From positions 1-59,344 of the forward strand of contig NZ_JQBD01000004.1 of NCBI RefSeq assembly GCF_001437255.1: a DNA stretch of 59,344 bases, written 5' to 3'. The notes under the pieces were generated by a model, which saw nothing but the letters and a program-made list of their open reading frames with translations, ran no database searches and was not told where the DNA came from. The translations under genes were made by a program, and so were the position numbers. Positions 54,078 to 59,344 of the stretch are shown here, one piece after another (the stretch's first letter is position 1; each line of letters starts with the position of its first letter). This stretch comes from Pediococcus damnosus (GTDB taxonomy: Bacteria; Bacillota; Bacilli; Lactobacillales; Lactobacillaceae).

Positions 54078-54680
54078 ATGAGATGTCCACACTGTCATCA
54101 CAATGGTTCTCGAGTGGTAGATAGCCGTCCAACAGATGATGGACGTGTGATCCGGCGCAGAAGAGAATGTGAAGCATGCGGTTTTAGATTTACAACGTTT
54201 GAACGAATTGAAGCGTCACCTTTACTGGTGATTAAGAAAAATGGTACACGGGAAGAGTTTAACCGAGATAAACTTCTTCGCGGGCTTATTCGATCTGCTG
54301 AAAAACGACCTGTCGGCATGGATGAAATGACTAAAATTGTGGATAAAGTCGAAAACAAAGTACGATCTTTAGGTGAAAATGAAGTTTCCAGTCAAATTAT
54401 TGGTGAATATGTCATGAATTTGTTGGCTAAAGTTGATGAAGTTGCCTATATTCGGTTTGCTAGTGTTTATCGTCAGTTTAAGGATATGAATGTATTTATG
54501 TCGGAATTGAAAGACATGATGGCAAAGGAAAAAGCTATCAAAAAGGATGCTAAAGATACCACAGATAAGGACGTTAAAGATAAAAACAAAAGTACTAAAG
54601 GTACCACAAACAAAGATGTTAAAGGTAAAATTAAAGATACTAAAGGTACTCCAGATAAAGATGATGGTGGCGAGTCATAA
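54078..54680 (+). CDS. nrdR: Transcriptional repressor NrdR with a long repetitive tail
   Basis: Zinc-ribbon/ATP-cone repressor of ribonucleotide reductase genes. The zinc ribbon [17 protein letters not shown] with the second pair [11 protein letters not shown] comes first, then the ATP-cone (about residues 47-135, [20 protein letters not shown]). I choose the ATG at 54078, since NrdR proteins start at this MRCP; an ATG two codons earlier also follows the GGAGG site. Most NrdR proteins end near residue 155; this one runs to 200 with a Lys/Asp/Thr-rich tail built on a 15-residue repeat. Its stop overlaps the dnaB start (TAATG). Confidence 0.93.
   Translation: MRCPHCHHNGSRVVDSRPTDDGRVIRRRRECEACGFRFTTFERIEASPLLVIKKNGTREEFNRDKLLRGLIRSAEKRPVGMDEMTKIVDKVENKVRSLGENEVSSQIIGEYVMNLLAKVDEVAYIRFASVYRQFKDMNVFMSELKDMMAKEKAIKKDAKDTTDKDVKDKNKSTKGTTNKDVKGKIKDTKGTPDKDDGGES
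54552..54668 (+). repeat. 45-bp in-frame tandem repeat in the nrdR tail
   Basis: Units start at 54552, 54597 and 54642 (period 45 bp, 15 codons); the third is partial. The peptide units are [30 protein letters not shown] and [10 protein letters not shown]. Confidence 0.9.
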
Positions 54681-56083
54681 TGAATGAGGGATGGGCTAAT
54701 TTAAGTCCCAAAGATGGTTTTCTAGTTACTCAAAAAAATTATTTGAGCGATTTTGACCAAAAAGTACTTACTTTTTTGTATCAACCAATTATTTGTGCAA
54801 GGGCTTTTAGTTTATTTTTGACCTTATGGACGGAGCTAAGTCCAACACAAATTCGTTCAGAAAGAAAATCACATTTAGAATTACTTGATCTTCTTAATTG
54901 TGATTTACCTAATTTTTATCTGAGTCGACAAAAGTTAGAGGGCATTGGTTTACTTAAATCCTATGAAGGGCAAGACAATCTTGGCCGTTATTTTGTGTAC
55001 CAATTAATTAGACCAGTTTCACCAAATGTCTTCTTTAAAGATGACTTATTAAGTAGTTTACTCCTTGAAGCAATTGGTGAAAATCGCTTTAAAGAACTTG
55101 CAAAGCAGTTTAAGTTACCCCAAATTGATACAAAAAATTTAAAGGATGTTTCCACAGATTTTTTAACGGCTTTTCATATTTCGGATAGCACAATTAAAGA
55201 ACCTGATTCTTTAATTCGAGAGACGCAAGCTGAATTTAAGCAAGCTAGCTCACAAGAAGATGCTCAGCCCATTAGTTTAAGTACGGATCATTTTGATTTT
55301 AAATTATTAAAAGATTTGCTTAGTCATAGTTTTACTGATTGGAATTCGGTTGATCAGGCGCAAAGACTGATCTTAAGCGAACACCTTTTGTACGGGATTG
55401 ATGAAGTTGAAATGAGTCGCCAGATTGGACAAGCTACCGATTTGGTTACGAATCAGTTAAAACCTAAGAAGTTGCAACAACAAATTTCTAAAAGCTTTAC
55501 AAGTCAAACTGCTCATAAGGAAAGTTATGCAACTAGTCCTGCCAGCACAGAGCCTAAATCTGTACCAGAAAAAAAGACTTCTGAAGAAAAACTAACTGAG
55601 GAAGACAAACAATTAATTAAGGCTGCCAAAGCCTATGCACCTGCAACCTATTTAGAAAATTTAAAAATGGCTATTCATGGCGGATACGTTACTTATGGAG
55701 AAAGACAGATTCTTAAAGATTTAATCGATCGAAATCTTTTTCCTGTAAGTGTGATAAATATTTTGATTTCGTATATTGTAATTGATCAAGGAGCTACCAC
55801 GTTGCCTAGTAAATTAGTAGATACCATGGTCAATAGCTGGAGCAGGGCACACGTAGCCACACCGGAAGATGCTATTTTACAAATCAAGAAATTTGCTAAT
55901 GAAAAAACAACCGCACGGAAAGCTAAAACAACTTCACGAAAAGTGGTTGAAAAAGAAACTTTACCAGATTGGGCCAAAAGTGATGCACCAGCAGTCAAAC
56001 CAACAACGGTCAAAAAAAGTGATCAAGAACTTTTGAACCGCCGCTTAAAAGAGTTACGTAAACAAAATAAGGAGGAAGACTAG
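54680..56083 (+). CDS. dnaB: Replication initiation and membrane attachment protein DnaB
   Basis: 467-residue helicase-loading factor of the Gram-positive type (not the replicative helicase). Two DnaB/DnaD-like domains are joined by a low-complexity linker near residues 270-310; the C-terminal domain shows LKMAIHGGYVTYGERQILKDLI and the NxLIxYV-type motif INILISYIVIDQG near residue 355, followed by a basic tail. It acts with DnaD and DnaI to load the replicative helicase at the origin. The ribosome binding site is weak (GGTGG), and the start overlaps the nrdR stop, so coupling is likely. Confidence 0.92.
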   Translation: MNEGWANLSPKDGFLVTQKNYLSDFDQKVLTFLYQPIICARAFSLFLTLWTELSPTQIRSERKSHLELLDLLNCDLPNFYLSRQKLEGIGLLKSYEGQDNLGRYFVYQLIRPVSPNVFFKDDLLSSLLLEAIGENRFKELAKQFKLPQIDTKNLKDVSTDFLTAFHISDSTIKEPDSLIRETQAEFKQASSQEDAQPISLSTDHFDFKLLKDLLSHSFTDWNSVDQAQRLILSEHLLYGIDEVEMSRQIGQATDLVTNQLKPKKLQQQISKSFTSQTAHKESYATSPASTEPKSVPEKKTSEEKLTEEDKQLIKAAKAYAPATYLENLKMAIHGGYVTYGERQILKDLIDRNLFPVSVINILISYIVIDQGATTLPSKLVDTMVNSWSRAHVATPEDAILQIKKFANEKTTARKAKTTSRKVVEKETLPDWAKSDAPAVKPTTVKKSDQELLNRRLKELRKQNKEED

Positions 56084-56085
56084 CC

Positions 56086-57012
56086 ATGGAAAATATACGT
56101 GAGGTTTTAAAAGGGCTCATGAGTAAACATCAATTAGACACTAAATTTCAAGACTTAATGACTCCAGTTTACGAAGATGCGGATGTTCTTAGCTTCTGTG
56201 AAGCACACAAAAATGAATTGTCAGCTGATGGTGTGGCGCGATCTGCATCAAAGCTCTATGAGTATGTCCAAGAGCGTGATAAATATAAGCGAAACGAACC
56301 AACTTTAATGCCAGGTTATCAACCAATTTTAATCGTGAACAATCATATGATTGAAGTGTCTTACCGTCCCAGTAAAAAGCTTTTGGCAAGCGAAAAACAA
56401 CAAGCCTTTAATATGCGGGTAAAAGCTGTAAATATGCCTAAAATGATTAAAAAGGCGCGTTTTGATGACTTCTTTCCGGACCAAGACCGACAGTCAGCGC
56501 TGACTGCAGCATTGAATTTTACCCAAGCTTATGAATCAGAGCCGCATCAATTTCATAAGGGTCTTTATTTAACGGGTAGCTTTGGGGTAGGGAAAACTTA
56601 TCTTTTAGGCGCTATTGCCAATGAATTAGCTGCTCAGGGGTTTGAGTCTACGTTAGTACATTTTCCAAGTTTTGCGGTTGAAATGAAAAATGCGATCGGC
56701 GAAAATAATTTGGCAGAAAAATTAACGCTAGTTAAAAAGGCACCAATTCTGATGTTAGATGACGTAGGTGCAGATTCAATGTCTAGTTGGGTCAGGGATG
56801 AAGTGCTTGGGGTTATTCTAGAGTATCGGATGCAAAACGAATTACCAACATTTTTCAGTTCTAATTTTTCCATGGCACAATTAGAAACAGAACATTTACA
56901 AATTAATCAGCGGGGAGAATCAGAGCCATTGAAGGCAAAACGCTTAATGGAACGCATTAAGTTTCTAGCAACTGAGGTGACAATGGTGGGAGTCAACCGG
57001 CGTCAAAATTAA
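56086..57012 (+). CDS. dnaI: Primosomal helicase loader DnaI
   Basis: 308-residue AAA+ ATPase that loads the replicative helicase. The N-terminal helicase-binding domain (to about residue 130) is followed by FDDFFPDQDRQSAL, Walker A GSFGVGKTYLL near residue 165 and Walker B PILMLDDVGADSMSSW near residue 222. In Bacillus the N-terminal part carries a zinc site; here I see only one cysteine (FCEAHKNE), so a zinc site is doubtful. GGAGGAAG lies before the ATG, 2 nt after the dnaB stop. Confidence 0.95.
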   Translation: MENIREVLKGLMSKHQLDTKFQDLMTPVYEDADVLSFCEAHKNELSADGVARSASKLYEYVQERDKYKRNEPTLMPGYQPILIVNNHMIEVSYRPSKKLLASEKQQAFNMRVKAVNMPKMIKKARFDDFFPDQDRQSALTAALNFTQAYESEPHQFHKGLYLTGSFGVGKTYLLGAIANELAAQGFESTLVHFPSFAVEMKNAIGENNLAEKLTLVKKAPILMLDDVGADSMSSWVRDEVLGVILEYRMQNELPTFFSSNFSMAQLETEHLQINQRGESEPLKAKRLMERIKFLATEVTMVGVNRRQN

Positions 57013-57050
57013 ATCTATAGCTTGAAAAGTAAAAATTTGATGAGAGGTTA

Positions 57051-57079
57051 TTGACTTTTTTTGAGAATGTGGTTTAATT
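57051..57079 (+). promoter_or_regulatory. Promoter of the thrS leader
   Basis: TTGACT (57051-57056), 17-nt spacer, TTAATT (57074-57079); RNA start near 57086. Confidence 0.6.
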
Positions 57080-57085
57080 AATCTT

Positions 57086-57316
57086 GAAATCAAAGAAAAG
57101 ACAAGATTGTTAATTGTTTCATTTCAGGGAATGGTAGCTATAGCTGGAAGCTACCTAATGGACGTTAGTGATTACCACTTTTCTGAGCCTGATGGAAATA
57201 TCAGGACGGATTGTTCCCGTTATCGAACCCATGAGATGCAGAGTAATCTGTAATTTTGGGTGGAACCGCGTGAATAACGTCCCGAATACATTAATTGTAT
57301 TCGGGATTTTTTTATC
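57086..57316 (+). promoter_or_regulatory. T-box riboswitch, tRNA-Thr specific, thrS leader
   Basis: The core GGGTGGAACCGCG is at 57258-57270. Stem I pairs AGAAAAG (57094-57100) with CTTTTCT (57178-57184), and the distal stem GGTAGC/GCTACC encloses TGGAA. The specifier is ACC (57174-57176), threonine, 1 nt before the lower stem. The bulge TGGA would pair with a tRNA whose discriminator is U, as expected for tRNA-Thr in Gram-positive bacteria. A terminator TCCCGAATACA/TGTATTCGGGA (57280-57305) with a T-run follows. Confidence 0.9.
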
Positions 57317-57344
57317 CAAAAAAATTAGAAAGAAGCGAAGAAAC

Positions 57345-59321
57345 ATGGCAGATATTGAAGTTACATTAGCTGATGGCGCAAAACGATCTGTGGAAAATGG
57401 ATCAAGTGTTTTAGAAGTTGCAAAGGCAATTAGTACGAGTTTGGCAAAAAAGGCCGTTGCTGGAAAAGTAAACGATAAGATTGTTTCTTTGAACCAAATT
57501 TTGGATGAAGATGTCAAATTAGAAATCGTCACAAAGGATTCTGAAGAAGGACTGCAAGTTGTTTGGAATACTGGTGCAATTGTTTTAGAAGCAGCCGTTC
57601 AATCAATTTATCCTGACATTCATTTTGGAACAAAGGGCAATGTGGAACATGGATTTTATTGTGACACCGACAATGGTGCTGAACAAATAAGTGTAGACAG
57701 TTTGCCAGCTATTGAAGACAAAATGTCTGAATTGATTAAGGCACAAATACCGCTTAAACAGGAATTGATTTCTGAAAATGATGCCCTTAAAATTGTTGAT
57801 GGCGATCCTTATCAGGCAAAATTAGTTCATGCAAATGCCAAAGATGGCAAAATTAGTGCTTATAATATTGCGGACATGACAATTTTAAGCAATGCTGCGG
57901 TGTTAGAGAATACAAAAGATGTTAAGGTCTTTAAATTATTATCAGTTGCTGGTGCTTATTGGGAAGGCAAATCAAGTAACCCCATGTTACAACGGATTTA
58001 TGGAACTGCCTTTTTCAAACAAAAGGAACTGGATGCTGAGTTATCCCGTCAACGAGAAGCACATGATCGTGATCACCGTGTAATTGGAAATAATCTAGAT
58101 CTCTTCTTCGTGGATCCTAAAGTGGGAGCCGGACTTCCTTACTGGATGCCAAAGGGTGCCACAATTCGACGCACAATTGAACGTTATATTATTGATAAAG
58201 AAGTTGCCAATGGATATCAACATGTGTATACACCAGTTTTAATGAACTTAGATGCTTATAAAACTTCTGGTCACTGGGAGCATTATCGTGAAGATATGTT
58301 TCCACCAATGGACATGGGCGATGGTGAGATGTTGGAATTGCGTCCGATGAATTGTCCTTCACATATTCAAATTTACAAACATCATATTCGTTCATATCGT
58401 GAATTACCAATTCGAATTGCTGAATTAGGAATGATGCATCGTTATGAGAAGTCAGGTGCACTTTCTGGATTACAACGAGTTCGTGAAATGACTTTAAATG
58501 ATGGGCATACTTTCGTAGCTCCAGATCAAATTCAAGATGAATTTAAGAAGATTCTTAAATTGATGGTGGATGTTTATGATGATTTTGATATTACAGATTA
58601 CACGTTCCGTTTGAGTTATCGTGATCCTAAGAATACAAAGAAGTATTTTGATGATGATGCAATGTGGAATAAATCACAAGCAATGTTGAAAGCTGCTATG
58701 GATGACCTTGGTCTTAAGTATGTAGAGGCTGAAGGAGAAGCTGCTTTCTATGGTCCAAAGCTGGATGTTCAGACAAAGACAGCCCTTGGTAATGAAGAAA
58801 CACTTTCTACTATCCAATTAGATTTCATGTTACCAGAAAGATTTGATTTGCACTATGTTGGGGCCGATGGTGAAGAGCATCGTCCAGTGATGATCCACCG
58901 TGGCTTAGTATCAACAATGGAACGTTTCACAGCTTATCTAACAGAAATCTACAAAGGTGCTTTCCCAACTTGGTTGGCTCCAAAACAAGTTACAATTATT
59001 CCGGTTAATCAGAAACTTCATGGCGATTATGCAGAAAAACTCCGTCAGAAGATGGCTGACAAGAAGATTCGGGTTAATGTAGATAAGCGTAATGAGAAAA
59101 TGGGCTACAAGATTCGTGAAGCACAGACACAAAAGATACCTTATGTATTAGTTGTGGGTGACCAAGAGTTAGCAAATGGTTCTGTTAGCGTTCGTAAGTA
59201 TGGTCAAAAAGAATCTGAAAGCGAAAATAACAATATGTTTATTGATAGTTTAATTGCAGAAATTCAGAATTATAGTCGAACGGGAGATTCTTCAAAGAAT
59301 GATGAGTTACTCAAGTGTTAG
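57345..59321 (+). CDS. thrS: Threonyl-tRNA synthetase
   Basis: Class II synthetase that charges tRNA-Thr; 658 residues. An N-terminal TGS domain ([18 protein letters not shown]) and an editing domain lead to the catalytic core: [13 protein letters not shown] carries the zinc-binding Cys, followed by [21 protein letters not shown] (motif 2) and [11 protein letters not shown] (motif 3). The C-terminal anticodon domain ends [10 protein letters not shown]. The ATG at 57345 has only a weak site (GAAG), although [11 protein letters not shown] fits the family start; the frame stays open further up through the T-box, which is not coding. Confidence 0.97.
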   Translation: MADIEVTLADGAKRSVENGSSVLEVAKAISTSLAKKAVAGKVNDKIVSLNQILDEDVKLEIVTKDSEEGLQVVWNTGAIVLEAAVQSIYPDIHFGTKGNVEHGFYCDTDNGAEQISVDSLPAIEDKMSELIKAQIPLKQELISENDALKIVDGDPYQAKLVHANAKDGKISAYNIADMTILSNAAVLENTKDVKVFKLLSVAGAYWEGKSSNPMLQRIYGTAFFKQKELDAELSRQREAHDRDHRVIGNNLDLFFVDPKVGAGLPYWMPKGATIRRTIERYIIDKEVANGYQHVYTPVLMNLDAYKTSGHWEHYREDMFPPMDMGDGEMLELRPMNCPSHIQIYKHHIRSYRELPIRIAELGMMHRYEKSGALSGLQRVREMTLNDGHTFVAPDQIQDEFKKILKLMVDVYDDFDITDYTFRLSYRDPKNTKKYFDDDAMWNKSQAMLKAAMDDLGLKYVEAEGEAAFYGPKLDVQTKTALGNEETLSTIQLDFMLPERFDLHYVGADGEEHRPVMIHRGLVSTMERFTAYLTEIYKGAFPTWLAPKQVTIIPVNQKLHGDYAEKLRQKMADKKIRVNVDKRNEKMGYKIREAQTQKIPYVLVVGDQELANGSVSVRKYGQKESESENNNMFIDSLIAEIQNYSRTGDSSKNDELLKC

Positions 59322-59344
59322 TGTAAGGTTTTCCTAGATGGTCA

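Noticed and set aside
57168-57344. N-terminal extension of ThrS through the leader
   Set aside because: The stretch is the T-box stem-loops and terminator; ThrS proteins begin at the residues encoded from 57345.

Overview
The window looks like chromosomal core from a low-GC lactic acid bacterium of the Lactobacillaceae. The reasons are AT-rich DNA, strong AGGAGG-type ribosome binding sites, T-box leaders on aminoacyl-tRNA synthetase genes, and Bacilli-type synteny (yhaO-yhaN-yhaM-prsA-hit-ecsAB-trmB; ytpR-sftA-murC; polA-mutM-coaE-nrdR-dnaB-dnaI-thrS). The species cannot be fixed from the sequence alone. No insertion sequence, prophage, CRISPR array or rRNA was seen.

Layout. 1-9.5 kb: the 3' part of a drug-type MFS exporter that appears frameshifted at the window edge, a tRNA methyltransferase (mnmM) with a PAP2 phosphatase, leuS behind a T-box, a small orphan protein, the lipid II flippase murJ with an RsuA-type pseudouridine synthase, and nnrD. 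9.5-20 kb: a universal stress protein, a glycosyltransferase, a HAD phosphatase, two small proteins, tRNA-Leu(CAG), an amino-acid permease next to a patB/malY lyase gene broken by one in-frame stop, a deoxynucleoside kinase, a heavy-metal P-type ATPase with a PerR-like box at its promoter, and an MFS transporter. 20.4-25.8 kb: an operon asnB-murE-(D-aspartate ligase)-(aspartate racemase), which reads as an L-Lys/D-Asp peptidoglycan cross-bridge pathway. 25.9-31.7 kb: tRNA-Gly(CCC) fused head-on to the argS T-box leader, argS, an EAL-domain protein, an aminotransferase, a Crp/Fnr regulator and argR. 31.8-45 kb: a class A PBP, yheA, the yhaO-yhaN-yhaM DNA/RNA nuclease group, prsA, hinT, ecsAB and trmB. 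45-59.3 kb: ytpR, sftA, murC, a Bax inhibitor-1 protein, polA, mutM, coaE, nrdR, dnaB, dnaI and thrS with its T-box.

The genes are mostly housekeeping: cell-wall precursor synthesis and export (murJ, murE, murC, asnB, ligase, racemase, PBP), DNA replication and repair (polA, mutM, dnaB, dnaI, sftA, nrdR), tRNA charging and modification (leuS, argS, thrS, trmB, mnmM) and protein export or folding (prsA, ecsAB). Three synthetase genes carry T-box leaders whose specifier codons can be read by eye: CTC for leuS, CGT for argS and ACC for thrS.

Most unusual points: a perfect-period 98-bp tandem repeat (four copies) between yhaN and yhaM that ends in the yhaM ribosome binding site; a tRNA-Gly gene with an odd T-loop that ends only 3 nt before the argS T-box, leaving no room for a separate promoter; a very short promoter-hairpin transcript on the minus strand near 5.95 kb; a 15-residue tandem repeat tail on NrdR; and a PerR-like box on the metal ATPase gene.
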